DNA from: Phycisphaerales bacterium | Lineage (GTDB): Bacteria > Planctomycetota > Phycisphaerae > Phycisphaerales > UBA1924 | Direction of reading: 5' to 3' | Length of the DNA: 64,000 nt | NCBI GenBank assembly: GCA_028289195.1 | Contig: JANQQR010000002.1 | Span: 1-64,000, forward strand | In this document: positions 29,898-38,805 of the stretch, one piece after another | Layout: every line of letters starts with the position of its first letter | Position numbering within the stretch: position 1 is the stretch's first letter | Program-made: the position numbers and the translations under genes | The notes under the pieces: model-generated | What the model was told of the DNA's origin: nothing | The model's database searches: none | What the model saw: the letters and a program-made list of their open reading frames with translations, nothing else

Positions 29898-29979
29898 TGC
29901 GATTCCTTTCGGGGGCCGGCGGCGTGGGGGATCCCCTCGGCAGCGCCGGCGACGGCGGGGAAGCGGGTTCCCCTGCGAA

Positions 29980-30054
29980 TGACCCCAGCGGGATTCGAAC
30001 CCGCGTTACCAGGATGAAAACCTGGCGTCCTGGACCTGACTAGACGATGGGGCC
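29980..30054 (-). tRNA. tRNA-Glu (TTC anticodon)
   Basis: The minus strand gives acceptor GGCCCCA/TGGGGTC (one G-U pair), anticodon stem CCAGG/CCTGG with loop TTTTCAT, T arm GGTTCGAATCC and discriminator A. The CCA end is not encoded. A small hairpin (29957-29973, GGGGAA/TTCCCC) follows the 3' end but has no T-tract, so termination there is uncertain. Confidence 0.97.
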
Positions 30055-30180
30055 GGCCAGAGCGGCGATTGTAGCCATCCGGCTCGCCCGAACAACCGCC
30101 GGCGAATGTACCGGCCTGGGCGCTCGCTCAGATCTGGGATTCGGCCTCAGTCGATCCCGGATCGGGTCGATCTGCCCGCC

Positions 30181-30579
30181 ATGGAGATCGCAGCGATCCG
30201 AGATGAGCGGGTGCCCCCACCCCTGATCCGGGCCCTCGCAGCCGCGGGGTTCCTCTCTGTTTTCCTGCTGATCGCCAGCCTCATCCGCCCGGACGACTCG
30301 GGCGCCGCGCCGGTCCTGACGCCAGAGATTGAGCAGGCCGTCGAGGAGATCTCTGTTGCGCCGGCGTTCATCGGCTCGATCGAAGGCGCCGCGCACCGGG
30401 TTGACGTGTTCACCTCTCAGGACGGCCCGCTCTACACAGTCGTCGACGCCAACGGCACGGTCGTGCTGAGCCTCGTCGACGGCCAGACCCTGACGGGCTC
30501 GTTCCCCGAGTTCAGCCCCGAGTCGCTGTACGCCAGGTACGACGAGCCTCTCGGGCAGGACGTCGCTCCTCGGTACTGA
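30181..30579 (+). CDS. Single-pass membrane protein of unknown function
   Basis: I do not recognise this gene. Using the ATG at 30181 the product has 132 residues: a short cytoplasmic start with several Arg, one membrane helix at about 17-36 (ALAAAGFLSVFLLIASLI), then a small outside domain of strands (RVDVFTSQDGPLYTVVDANG, then VVLSLVDGQTL). An ATG at 30106 would add 25 residues and comes 51 bases after tRNA-Glu on the other strand. Neither start has a clear ribosome-binding site. Codon use is like the neighbours. Confidence 0.55.
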   Translation: MEIAAIRDERVPPPLIRALAAAGFLSVFLLIASLIRPDDSGAAPVLTPEIEQAVEEISVAPAFIGSIEGAAHRVDVFTSQDGPLYTVVDANGTVVLSLVDGQTLTGSFPEFSPESLYARYDEPLGQDVAPRY

Positions 30580-30614
30580 GCCCGGCTCGCCCATCGGATT
30601 GTCGTGACGACCGC

Positions 30615-30620
30615 TACGCT
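30615..30620 (+). promoter_or_regulatory. -10-like TACGCT for a possibly leaderless gene
   Basis: TACGCT is followed by exactly six bases and the ATG at 30627. No Shine-Dalgarno sequence is present. Confidence 0.35.
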
Positions 30621-30626
30621 GTGGGT

Positions 30627-31277
30627 ATGCACAGAGGCATGGTTGTGCTCTGCCCGCTGGCTCATGAGGCCGGCGCGATCGAAGAACGACTCGGGCGTGA
30701 TTGCCGCGTGATCACCACCGGGCAGGGGCCCGAGCGCGTCCGCCGTGCGCTGAAGGAGGCCAACTTGCCGGCCGGCGCGTGGGTGGTGCTCGTGGGGGTG
30801 GCTGGCGGATTGTCGATGGGGTCCGGAGCGCATGCCGCGGAGAGAGTCATCGATCGGGAGGGCCACGGCTTCATCCCGACTCTCCGGGCCCACTCCGGCG
30901 TGACGGTCCTGGGTGTCGATGAGCCCGTGTTCGAGCCCGAGGCGAAGCGACGGCTCGCCCGAGAGACCGACGCGGCGCTCGTCGACTGCGAGTCGCATTC
31001 GTTCGCGTGCTGCGCCCAGGAACTCTCGCTGGAGTGGGGCGTGGTTCGCGCCATCAGCGACGGAAGCGACGACGCGCTGCCCCCCGAAGCGGTCGCGTGG
31101 ATCGACGACGCGGGCAAGACAAGACTCGGGCGGGTGCTGTTCGACCTGCTGCGTCGGCCGACGCTTCTGCCGACTCTGCTGCGATTGAGCACCAAGTCGG
31201 ATTCCGCGCTCCGGGAGGCGGCAGAGATCGTGCGGGAACTCAGGCTTCATCGCGCCACAGACGGGAGGGCGCAGTGA
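30627..31277 (+). CDS. Nucleoside phosphorylase-like protein (MTA/SAH nucleosidase or HpnG type)
   Basis: The 216-residue protein has the fold signals of the purine/uridine phosphorylase superfamily: an early Gly-rich strand (VGVAGGLSMG at about 57-66), VDCESHSFA at 119-127, matching the VDMEs substrate motif, and AISDGSDD at 142-149, matching the catalytic Asp loop. Candidate roles are 5'-methylthioadenosine/SAH nucleosidase or the hopanoid-associated phosphorylase HpnG; the CES variant and the size point to the latter group, but this is tentative. It overlaps nadD by one base (TGATG), so the two are coupled. Confidence 0.65.
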   Translation: MHRGMVVLCPLAHEAGAIEERLGRDCRVITTGQGPERVRRALKEANLPAGAWVVLVGVAGGLSMGSGAHAAERVIDREGHGFIPTLRAHSGVTVLGVDEPVFEPEAKRRLARETDAALVDCESHSFACCAQELSLEWGVVRAISDGSDDALPPEAVAWIDDAGKTRLGRVLFDLLRRPTLLPTLLRLSTKSDSALREAAEIVRELRLHRATDGRAQ

Positions 31278-31984
31278 TGCAATCGGACATCGCGGTCGGT
31301 CGAGTCCCTGTCCCGAAAGAAGCGCGTTCGGTCCTGGTTTTCGGGGGCTCGTTCGATCCTCCCCATGTCGCCCATGTTGAGTTACCGAATCTGGCCCGAG
31401 CGGAGTTGGGTCTCGATTGGTTGCTGTACGTTCCCGCGCGACAATCGCCGCTGAAGGAGCGATCCCCGGGCGCTAGCGACGCCCAGCGGGTGGCGATGCT
31501 CAGAGCGGCGCTGGATGGGATCCCAGCGGTTTCGGTCGCGACGCTCGAGATCGAACGCTCGGGCGGCGAGCCGAGTTTCACCATCGAGACGCTGCGCGAA
31601 TTGCGCGACGCTCTCGGTCCCGACGTCTCACTCCGCCTGTTGATCGGCGAGGACCAGGCACGCCAGTTTCACCGGTGGCGCGACGCCGAGAGAGTGATCG
31701 ACCTGGCCGAGCCGGCGGTCATGCTGCGCCCGCTCGGGGATACGGATCAGGGCTCGTTCGGCCGGGCCATGGCCGAGCACTGGTCCGAAAAGGAAGCCCG
31801 ACGCTGGGCGGGACGTGTCGTGGCGTTGCCGTCCATCCCCGCAGCCGCCACCGATGTGCGCGCAGCGCTGGAACGCGCGGGGCCCGAGAGCCCCGTTCTG
31901 GCGGGATTGGTCCCCGGGCCTGTCATGGACATCATCCGGAACCAAGGTCTCTACGCCCCGGATGGCGGGCAGCCATCAGCCTAA
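31277..31984 (+). CDS. nadD: Nicotinate-nucleotide adenylyltransferase
   Basis: NadD adenylates nicotinate mononucleotide in NAD synthesis. The ATG at 31277 shares one base with the preceding stop and has GGAGGG at 31264-31269; the open frame further upstream lies inside the previous gene. The 235-residue product has VLVFGGSFDPPHVAHVELP, with the HxxH motif as H30 and H33 (the usual small residue before the second His is Ala here), and the late ISxT/R-like stretch SIPAAATDVRAAL, close to the family's ISSTxIR. Confidence 0.85.
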   Translation: MQSDIAVGRVPVPKEARSVLVFGGSFDPPHVAHVELPNLARAELGLDWLLYVPARQSPLKERSPGASDAQRVAMLRAALDGIPAVSVATLEIERSGGEPSFTIETLRELRDALGPDVSLRLLIGEDQARQFHRWRDAERVIDLAEPAVMLRPLGDTDQGSFGRAMAEHWSEKEARRWAGRVVALPSIPAAATDVRAALERAGPESPVLAGLVPGPVMDIIRNQGLYAPDGGQPSA

Positions 31985-32026
31985 ACTCACCGTCCGCTCC
32001 GCCAGCGGGCGACCACCCGAGCCCCA

Positions 32027-33667
32027 ATGCAAGACTCCCCGACCATCCAAGGCGACACGTCCGCCGATCCCGAAGGGATCCGGACTGTCTCTCTGGTCAG
32101 CCTGGGGTGCCCGAAGAACCTCGTCGACAGCGAGAAGATGCTCGGGTTGCTCTCGCAGGACGGGCTGACACCGGTCTCGACCGAAGCAGGTGACGACGCC
32201 GACGCCGTGGTCGTCAACACCTGCGGCTTCCTGGAGGCCTCCAAGGAGGAGTCGCTGGAGGTCATCTCCGACGCCATCGCTCGCAAGCGAGAGGGACGTG
32301 TGAAGCGCGTCGTCGTCGCGGGGTGCCTCGTGCAGCGCCACCGGGCCAAGCTGCTGGAGTGGGCCCCCGGGATCGACGCGCTGATCGGCGTGTTCGATCG
32401 CGATCACATCACCCGCGCCGTCCGCGGCGGCAGCGCCACGCGCGAAGAACTTCCCGCAGCCGGCGAGCAGCCCCCGTACTGGATAGCGGGCAACGCGCTC
32501 CAGGCGGCGCGCGAAAGAGATCGCGACACCGTCGGACTGACGGTCAACGGCAAGGACGGCAAGGGCATCGGCTACTTTGAGGACGACTCAGCGCGCATGC
32601 GACTGACCCCGCGTCACTTCGCGTACCTGCGGGTGAGCGAGGGCTGCAACCAGAACTGCGCGTTCTGCACGATCCCCTCCATCCGTGGCAAGATGCGCTC
32701 GAAGCCGCTCGATCGCATTTACGACGAGGCGCGCGAGTTGATCGAGGACGGCGCGTTCGAACTGAATCTCATCGGGCAGGACACCACGAGCTACGGCGAC
32801 GACATCGGCTCCGGGTTCAACTTCGACGGCAAGGGCGGCGGGGGGCTCCCGGCCCTGCTCGAGACGGTCAACCGCGCGATCGAGACGAGCGCCGGCGCGG
32901 GCTGGGCGCGACTCATGTACGCCTACCCGACCAACTTCACGGTCGAGATGATCGACTGCCTCGCCCGCCTGCCCCACGTCGTGAAGTACATCGACATCCC
33001 GCTGCAGCACGCCAGCACCCGCGTGCTGGAGTTGATGCGGCGGAACGTCTCCGGGCCGGAGCAGGAGGCGCTCATCGAGCGATTGCGAGAGCGGGTGCCG
33101 GGCGTCGCGATCCGCACCACGTTCATCACAGGCTTCCCAGGCGAGACCGAAGAAGACCACGAGCAGCTGCTCGCGTTCATCGACCGCGTCGGCTTCGACG
33201 CGCTGGGCGTATTCGAGTACAGCCCGGAGGATTCGACGCGGGCCGGAACGATGGATCGAGATCCCGATCTGCACGTACCCGATGAGACCAAGGCCCGGCG
33301 CAAGGACGAGATCATGAGCCTGCAGCGCCGGATCGCGTTCGAGCAGGCCGAGTTCCTGGCGTCTCAGTTCGATCCCGCGACGCCCCGCGACAGCGGCGTC
33401 CAGTTCGATGTGCTCATCGATGGTCAGGCACAGACCCGCGGGCTTGAGACGACCGGGGTGAGCGAGGGAGGCGGCCTGTACCGAGGCCGGGCGTACTTCC
33501 AGGCGCCCGACATCGACAGCCTGACCTTCGTCCAGTCGAGAGAGAGACGCAGTCCGGGGGAACTCGTGCGCTGCACGATCATCGGGTCGGACGGCTACGA
33601 CCTCATCGCTCGCCCGACCTCCGAATTCGATGCGCGGAGATCGCTGCCCGTCATAGGAGCGGGCTGA
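32027..33667 (+). CDS. rimO: Ribosomal protein S12 methylthiotransferase RimO
   Basis: RimO is a radical-SAM enzyme that adds a methylthio group to an Asp of protein S12. It has 546 residues: an N-terminal UPF0004 domain (VSLGCPKNLVDSEKMLG, with cluster Cys including those in NTCGF and VAGCLVQR), the radical-SAM core with C207-x3-C211-x2-C214 (SEGCNQNCAFCTIPSIRG), IPLQHAS, and a C-terminal TRAM-like beta domain. The SLGCPKNLVDSE start separates it from MiaB. It is about 100 residues longer than E. coli RimO because of an insertion at about 130-185 and a longer tail. TAAACT at 31982-31987 could be its -10. Confidence 0.93.
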   Translation: MQDSPTIQGDTSADPEGIRTVSLVSLGCPKNLVDSEKMLGLLSQDGLTPVSTEAGDDADAVVVNTCGFLEASKEESLEVISDAIARKREGRVKRVVVAGCLVQRHRAKLLEWAPGIDALIGVFDRDHITRAVRGGSATREELPAAGEQPPYWIAGNALQAARERDRDTVGLTVNGKDGKGIGYFEDDSARMRLTPRHFAYLRVSEGCNQNCAFCTIPSIRGKMRSKPLDRIYDEARELIEDGAFELNLIGQDTTSYGDDIGSGFNFDGKGGGGLPALLETVNRAIETSAGAGWARLMYAYPTNFTVEMIDCLARLPHVVKYIDIPLQHASTRVLELMRRNVSGPEQEALIERLRERVPGVAIRTTFITGFPGETEEDHEQLLAFIDRVGFDALGVFEYSPEDSTRAGTMDRDPDLHVPDETKARRKDEIMSLQRRIAFEQAEFLASQFDPATPRDSGVQFDVLIDGQAQTRGLETTGVSEGGGLYRGRAYFQAPDIDSLTFVQSRERRSPGELVRCTIIGSDGYDLIARPTSEFDARRSLPVIGAG

Positions 33668-33698
33668 TCGGATCCGGGAAATCGATTGGTCGCCCGGG

Positions 33699-34526
33699 TT
33701 ACGGGGTCGACGAGACGGGCGACGCCGGGCCGGTGAAGTCGAAGGGCAGGCCGCCGAGCTGCATGTGGATGTAGTTCGGGGCGTGGATCAGCAGGTAGCC
33801 CTGGTGGAACTGGATCCGGCCGCCATCGCCGCCGTTGGCCTGCCACTGGTCGGTCTCAACGAAGTTGGTGATGATGTCGGTGAGGTTCTGGGCGAGCTCT
33901 TCGAGAGTGAGCTGCTCCAGGTCGCCGTCGTTGTTGTCCTCGAAGATCGAGCCGCCGCTGCCGCCGCCGCCCTGGCCGCCCTGGTTGAGCACCTGGTCGA
34001 GGTCGAGGCGCGGCGCGTCGTCGAAGTCGGGGAGCTGGAAGAGCAGGTCGTTGATGTCGTACAGGCGGAGATAGGCCTTATCGTTCAGACGGCTGCGCGG
34101 GCCGATCTCGAGCGTCTGGCCGTCGTTGGAGAACTGCCACGTAGCGGCAGAGAAGTCGTTGCTGGCCTTCTCCAGCACTCGATCGATGAAATCGATCACG
34201 CGCACGTTCTGCACCGCGATCGAGATCTCCTGCTCGGGGTCGAGGCCCTCGCTGGTGCGATCGTCGATCCAGAGCGGTTCGAGGCGGGCACCCGAGAAGT
34301 CGCTGACGAACTGGAAGACATCTTCCAGACGAGCGTCGGTCAGTTCGACCGTGATCGGGCGCGACAGGAGCTGCGCCTGGCGCTGCATCGCGTCGATCAC
34401 CGAGGGCGGCGTGCGCGACCCGCCGAACTGGGCGAGGGTCGTCGAGGCACCGGCGACGAGCATCGACCCAAGGGTGAGGCTGACAACCGAGGTGCGGGCG
34501 ATGCGGGCGATCGTGCGAGGGATCAT
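33699..34526 (-). CDS. Secreted protein with secretin N-domain-like region
   Basis: The ATG at 34526 follows GGAG on the minus strand and begins a signal peptide (about 1-32, ending TTLA/Q). The 275-residue protein has two adjacent STN/secretin N-like segments: VELTDARLEDVFQFVSDFSG, then QEISIAVQNVRVIDFIDRVL, followed by WQFSNDGQTLEIGPRS. A Gly-rich low-complexity linker (about 190-205) precedes a Q/N-containing tail. There is no secretin beta-barrel, so it is not a channel by itself. Its function is unknown; it may assist a secretion or pilus machine. Confidence 0.65.
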   Translation of the reverse strand: MIPRTIARIARTSVVSLTLGSMLVAGASTTLAQFGGSRTPPSVIDAMQRQAQLLSRPITVELTDARLEDVFQFVSDFSGARLEPLWIDDRTSEGLDPEQEISIAVQNVRVIDFIDRVLEKASNDFSAATWQFSNDGQTLEIGPRSRLNDKAYLRLYDINDLLFQLPDFDDAPRLDLDQVLNQGGQGGGGSGGSIFEDNNDGDLEQLTLEELAQNLTDIITNFVETDQWQANGGDGGRIQFHQGYLLIHAPNYIHMQLGGLPFDFTGPASPVSSTP

Positions 34527-34702
34527 TCGAGTCGACTCCGGGTAGATGGCTTCCACGAATCTTCGGTCGGAACGGGGCATTCTAGCGACCGCTCCGGGGG
34601 GATGGGCGCAGGGCCGATTCGGACCGGGGCGATCCCTGACATACCCACAAATAGACGCAGAACGCCCGCCGAGGGTTCCCGGATCTTCGCCCACAATGGC
34701 CC

Positions 34703-36508
34703 TCATCGCGACTCAAGGGACGAGAGTGTCTCGCTGAGGGTCAGGAGGCCCAACGCCGAGGCCTCGATCCGGAGGGTCTGGTCCCAGGTGGAGAGCCGGA
34801 TCCCTCCTTCCGAACGCTCCGGAACCCGAACAAGAGCAGAAAATGGGGCCCGCACCTGGAGCTGGAGCACGAACCGGAGCGAGCGTCTCATCGACGCCAA
34901 CTCCGGTGCGAATTCCTCGGCGCCCACCAGGCGCGGGTCTCCCAGTGCGGTGCCCAGGAAGGCGAGGGGCCTCAGAGTCTGCCAGGTCGGGAGCGACGCT
35001 GATCCTGAACCGAAGACGATGCCGCCGGCAAGGTCGGGAGCCCAGGAAGCCGATCGCTCGGGCGTCACCTGAGATGCCCAGGACGCCTCTGCGAGCAGCC
35101 GGAGCCGCGGAGCGGCGCCGATAGAAGGGGCGTCGCCCGCGAGCTCGATTGCCGCCCAGCCAAGCCAGGGCATCTCAGCGACGAGGCGTCCCGCATCGAC
35201 GGTCCGGAATCGTTCGCCGAGTGCGGCGTCGGCCAGATCCCGCAGGTCCGGATCGTCGCGAGCCAGAACCGCGAGGCAGTGAGTGAAGAGCGCCCGCTGG
35301 CGTCGCGGGGCAGAGGCCTGCCAGCCGCGCTCGATGTCAAACAGCTCCGCGACGGTGCTGCGGGCTCGGGTGGCAAATTCCGGCGAAAGCATGCCCTGGA
35401 TTGCGTCGGCCGATCTGTTCAGGTCGTCGCGTGCGATGAGCCACAACGCACAGGCCAGCGGGTCGGCCAGCGGGTCCGGCTCTCCGGATTCCACAATGGT
35501 CAAGCGCTGGAGCAGACGCATCGCGAACCGCTGAGACTCCTCCCGGATCGCGCCGTCGCATCCCGGCACTCGCGCGAACCGGGAGAGCGCAATTGCCGCG
35601 AGCGCCTGTTCGCTCGGTGTGGCGATCGGCGGGTCGTAGGCGTCGCGGTGGGGGAGGTACGCGCCGGTCATCCCGAGCGGCTCAGCGCCTCGCCATTCGT
35701 GCGTGAGGAGGTGGCGCGCGATGCTCTCCGCCGCGCCCTGCAGGTTCGCGACGGTCACGTCGGAATCCGGGATGATCCGGTCGCCCCGTTGAAGGAACTG
35801 CGCGAGCCCCTCTGATTGGGAGCGGACGATGTGCACGGTCTCGAACCGATAGACCACGAGCGACTCGCGCGAAGCCAGGTCCGCGAGTTCCATGGGGGCA
35901 ACGTCGAATCGCCCCACACACGCTCGCAGCGCCGCCTCGGGGTCGGCGTTCGTCGCGATCATGGATCCCGGAAAGAACGCTTCGACTCGCTGGCCGACGC
36001 GTGCAGCGGTTCCGTCCACCCAAGGCCGGATCCGTCGCGCTGCCGCCGCGAACGTCTCGCCCAGGATCGGCTGGAGCGACCCTGCGAGCTCGACCTCGAC
36101 GACCAGCCGGCCTGCGCTCTGCTCGAAGGCCTCGGCCCGTTCGTCCGCAGACTCGAACGGGAGTCCGGCGACCGCCTCGCGGAGAGCATTACGGGTTGCC
36201 CGCCAGACCGAGGATCCGTCGTCCGACATGACCGTCGAATCACCGAGCACCGCCCCGCGGATGCGGATGCGCACGCTCGTGCCGCTCACGCCCTCGGGAT
36301 CGATCGCCTCGGGATCAGCCGGCGCGGCCCCCGACCGGATCCACCCGTCGACGCGCTCGAAGACCCGGAGCGACTCACCCGGGTCGGGAGCCTCGGCGGA
36401 CGCTCCCGGCGCTGCCGCGAGCGTCGCGGCGAGCCAGCACAGCGCGTTGAGCGGACGCCACGCGGCCCGGAAGTTACCGGTCCCCGACCCCCCGCGAGCG
36501 TCTCCCAC
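34703..36508 (-). CDS. Exported hypothetical protein
   Basis: I do not recognise this gene. The frame is open up to 36832, but the coding sequence probably begins near the GTG at 36508 (or the ATG at 36556), shortly before a signal-like segment WRPLNALCWLAATLAAAPGASA. About 600 residues follow: a region with VRIRIRGAVLGDSTV and VVVEVELA-like strands, then from about residue 250 a helix-rich half (SEQALAAIALSRFARVPG, LADPLACALWLIARDDLN) that suggests an alpha-alpha repeat fold. No catalytic motif is clear. Neither start has a ribosome-binding site, and a sigma-54-like site on the other strand lies at its 5' end. Confidence 0.6.
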   Translation of the reverse strand: MGDARGGSGTGNFRAAWRPLNALCWLAATLAAAPGASAEAPDPGESLRVFERVDGWIRSGAAPADPEAIDPEGVSGTSVRIRIRGAVLGDSTVMSDDGSSVWRATRNALREAVAGLPFESADERAEAFEQSAGRLVVEVELAGSLQPILGETFAAAARRIRPWVDGTAARVGQRVEAFFPGSMIATNADPEAALRACVGRFDVAPMELADLASRESLVVYRFETVHIVRSQSEGLAQFLQRGDRIIPDSDVTVANLQGAAESIARHLLTHEWRGAEPLGMTGAYLPHRDAYDPPIATPSEQALAAIALSRFARVPGCDGAIREESQRFAMRLLQRLTIVESGEPDPLADPLACALWLIARDDLNRSADAIQGMLSPEFATRARSTVAELFDIERGWQASAPRRQRALFTHCLAVLARDDPDLRDLADAALGERFRTVDAGRLVAEMPWLGWAAIELAGDAPSIGAAPRLRLLAEASWASQVTPERSASWAPDLAGGIVFGSGSASLPTWQTLRPLAFLGTALGDPRLVGAEEFAPELASMRRSLRFVLQLQVRAPFSALVRVPERSEGGIRLSTWDQTLRIEASALGLLTLSETLSSLESR

Positions 36509-36524
36509 GGGGTGATTGGCGGCT

Positions 36525-36540
36525 TGGCACGGACGTTGTA
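36525..36540 (+). promoter_or_regulatory. Sigma-54-like promoter (-24/-12)
   Basis: TGGCACG (36525-36531), four bases, then TTGTA (36536-36540) match the sigma-54 consensus TGGCACG-N4-TTGCA except C to T in the -12 element. It points to a tiny open frame at 36573. It is one sequence match in a GC-rich genome, so chance is possible. Confidence 0.4.
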
Positions 36541-36572
36541 CTTTGAGAAAGGACATCCAAAGAGCTGGTTTC

Positions 36573-36683
36573 ATGCGCACGTTCATCGCCATCCAGGAAG
36601 TCGCGCGCATGGTGGTGACGTTGACCGAGAATCGGCGTCGCATCATGCTGCTGACGCTGCTCACATTCGCTGTCATGCTGTGA
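36573..36683 (+). CDS. Possible 36-residue membrane-active peptide
   Basis: This short frame codes for a charged first part with VVTLTENRRRI, then a very hydrophobic end (MLLTLLTFAVML). Most codons end in G or C, as in real genes here. A sigma-54-like promoter lies 33 bases upstream. The ribosome-binding site is weak: AAAGGA is 19 bases away and AGAG eight. It lies between two minus-strand genes in an otherwise empty stretch. It may be a regulatory or toxin-like small protein, or may not be a gene; I cannot decide. Confidence 0.33.
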   Translation: MRTFIAIQEVARMVVTLTENRRRIMLLTLLTFAVML

Positions 36684-36780
36684 GCAGAACACACGGAATG
36701 CCCGGGGTCATGGTACCCGCCCGGTTCGTTCCGAGGATGTGCTTGCGGGTCCCTTTCCGGGCGTTCACGCCTAAGGCGAG

Positions 36781-36818
36781 AAAACAGAAAACGCGGCCCG
36801 GCGTACGCCGGACCGCGT
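36781..36818 (-). terminator. Rho-independent terminator of rpsA
   Basis: A 14-base-pair stem with one mismatch (36791-36818, GCGTACGC at the centre) is followed on the minus strand by TTTCTGTTTT. It lies 30 bases past the rpsA stop. Confidence 0.85.
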
Positions 36819-36847
36819 TGGTTGTCATTCACGCGTGAACCCGCAGA

Positions 36848-38602
36848 TCAGAACTCGATCTTGTCCGAGCCCATCGCGCCGTGATCGTCCATGCCGCCGC
36901 GCGTCGGGCCGGCCTGGCGGCGTTCCTGGCGCTCCGCCCTCGCCTCTTCGACGGCGCCCCACTGGGCACGCTTGAGAGACAGGCCGATCTTGCGATCGTC
37001 GATGTCGACGCGGAGGATCTTGACGTCGACCTCTTCGCCGCCCTTGACCACATCCTGCGGGTTCTCGACCTTGTGGTCGGCGAGTTCGGAGATGTGGAGC
37101 AGGCCCTCGAGATCGTCTTCAAGCTCGACGAACACGCCGAAGTTGGTGATCTTGGTGACCTTGCCGCGAACGACCATGCCGGGCTGGTAGGCGCCGGGGA
37201 TGGCTTCCTTCCACGGATCCTCGGTGAGCTGCTTGACGCCGAGCGCCACGCGCTGCTTCTCCTGGTCCACCTCGAGGACGACGCACCGGACGCTGTCGCC
37301 CTTGGCGAGCAGCTCGTTGGGGTGCGCAACCTTCTTGGTCCACGAGAGGTCCGAGACGTGCAGCAGCCCGTCGATGCCGGGCTCGATCTCGACGAACGCG
37401 CCGTAGTTGGCGAGGTTGCGGACCACGCCCTCGATGATCGTGCCGGGGGGGTACTTCTCGGCGACGAGCTCCCAGGGGTTCACCTCGGTCTGCTTGATGC
37501 CGAGGCTGATCTCCTGCTTGTCCTTGTTGATCTCCAGGATGACGACGTCGATCTCCTGGTTCGGCTCGAGCATCTCCGAGGGGTGGTTGATGCGTCGGGT
37601 CCACGACATCTCGGAGATGTGGACGAGGCCCTCGATGCCCTCTTCCAGACGCACGAACGCGCCGTAGGACATGAGGTTCACGACCGAGCCCTTCACGCGG
37701 CTGCCAACCGGGAACTTCTGCTCGATCTCCTCCCAGGGAGAGGCCTCCTTCTGCTTGAGGCCCAGCGCGATCTTCTCCTTCTCGCGATCGATGTTGAGGA
37801 TCTTGACCTCGACTTTCTCGTCGATCTTGAGCATCTCGGAGGGGTGGTTCACCCGGCCCCAGGACATGTCGGTGATGTGCAGCAGGCCGTCGATGCCGCC
37901 CAGGTCCACGAACGCGCCGAAGTCGGCGATGTTCTTGACCGTGCCGGTGACGAGGTCGCCCTCAGAGATCGAACCGAGGAGACGCGTCTTGGCCTCTTCG
38001 CGCTCGGTCTCGATCAGCTTGCGACGGGAGATCACGATGTTGCGCCGGCTCTCATCGATCTTGAGCACCTCGGCGCGGACCTCACGCCCGATGTACTCGC
38101 CGATGTCGCCGGGGCGCCGGATGTCGACCTGCGACGCGGGGAGGAAGACCGGCACGCCGATGTCGACGAGCAGGCCGCCCTTGATCTTCCGCATCACGTT
38201 GCCCTGGACGATGTCGCCTTCCTTGGTGGTCTCGACGATCCGGTTCCAGTTGATGATGCGGTCGGCCTTGCGCTTCGAGAGCTGGATGAGCCCGCCGTCG
38301 CCCTCGAGGCTCTCGAGGAGAACCTGGAACTCCTGGCCCATCTTCACGGCGCTGAAGTCTTCGAACTCTCCCTTGGGGACGAGTCCCTCGGACTTGAGCC
38401 CGACATCGATCACGACGTCATCGCCTGCGAATCCGACGACGCGACCGGTCATGATGGTGTCGGCCTGGAGGTCCTCGCCGACCTGCACGAGCAACGGGTC
38501 CATGTCGCCTTCTGCGACCTCGGCGCCGAGCGCGTTGCGGATGAGTTCCTGGGCTTCCTCGTCGGGCTTGCCGAGCGAGGCAATCAGCACTTCGTCAATC
38601 AT
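36848..38602 (-). CDS. rpsA: 30S ribosomal protein S1
   Basis: S1 binds mRNA leaders and brings them to the 30S subunit. The 584-residue product (start MIDEVLIASLGK at 38602) has six S1/OB domains. Domains 3-6 each have the pattern GxVxxxxxxGAFVxL...GLLHxSxxSW, beginning near DLVTGTVKNIADFGAF, RVKGSVVNLMSYGAF, IIEGVVRNLANYGAF and VVRGKVTKITNFGVF. The first two domains are the more divergent ribosome-binding ones, as usual. The frame opens 114 codons upstream, but that part covers the leader and is rejected. The tail carries a Gln/Arg-rich stretch. S1 genes are commonly autoregulated, which fits the long leader. Confidence 0.96.
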   Translation of the reverse strand: MIDEVLIASLGKPDEEAQELIRNALGAEVAEGDMDPLLVQVGEDLQADTIMTGRVVGFAGDDVVIDVGLKSEGLVPKGEFEDFSAVKMGQEFQVLLESLEGDGGLIQLSKRKADRIINWNRIVETTKEGDIVQGNVMRKIKGGLLVDIGVPVFLPASQVDIRRPGDIGEYIGREVRAEVLKIDESRRNIVISRRKLIETEREEAKTRLLGSISEGDLVTGTVKNIADFGAFVDLGGIDGLLHITDMSWGRVNHPSEMLKIDEKVEVKILNIDREKEKIALGLKQKEASPWEEIEQKFPVGSRVKGSVVNLMSYGAFVRLEEGIEGLVHISEMSWTRRINHPSEMLEPNQEIDVVILEINKDKQEISLGIKQTEVNPWELVAEKYPPGTIIEGVVRNLANYGAFVEIEPGIDGLLHVSDLSWTKKVAHPNELLAKGDSVRCVVLEVDQEKQRVALGVKQLTEDPWKEAIPGAYQPGMVVRGKVTKITNFGVFVELEDDLEGLLHISELADHKVENPQDVVKGGEEVDVKILRVDIDDRKIGLSLKRAQWGAVEEARAERQERRQAGPTRGGMDDHGAMGSDKIEF

Positions 38603-38717
38603 GGAGGGGGGTGTCCTGGCGTGCCGCTCGTCGTGGGAGCCCGATGCATGCGGGGCTCCGGCGGCTCGCATGATCACCGCGGACACGCGGTGGGTAGAGG
38701 CTGCCGGCTCGGGGCCC

Positions 38718-38735
38718 CCCGCGCACGTGCGCGGG
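38718..38735 (-). other. Perfect 18-base palindrome in the rpsA leader
   Basis: CCCGCGCACGTGCGCGGG reads the same on both strands and would form a strong stem in the rpsA 5' leader, about 115 bases before the start codon. It could be an S1 feedback site or a regulator-binding site. Confidence 0.5.
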
Positions 38736-38776
38736 AATCGGGCTGCTCCAGGCGCCGGCTCTGGAGCGAGCCGAAG

Positions 38777-38805
38777 AGGATATCCGATCAGGCGGCGAAC
38801 AACAA
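38777..38805 (-). promoter_or_regulatory. Promoter of rpsA
   Basis: On the minus strand TTGTTG (38805-38800), a 17-base spacer and TATCCT (38782-38777) form a good sigma-70-type promoter. The predicted leader is about 168 bases and contains the palindrome at 38718-38735. Confidence 0.5.

Noticed and set aside
29957..29973. Terminator after tRNA-Glu
   Set aside because: The hairpin is good but lacks a T-tract on the minus strand, so I do not list it as a terminator.
36509..36832. N-terminal extension of the exported protein ending at 34703
   Set aside because: The added 108 residues have no family sense, cross the rpsA terminator side and the sigma-54-like site, and come before a proper signal peptide.
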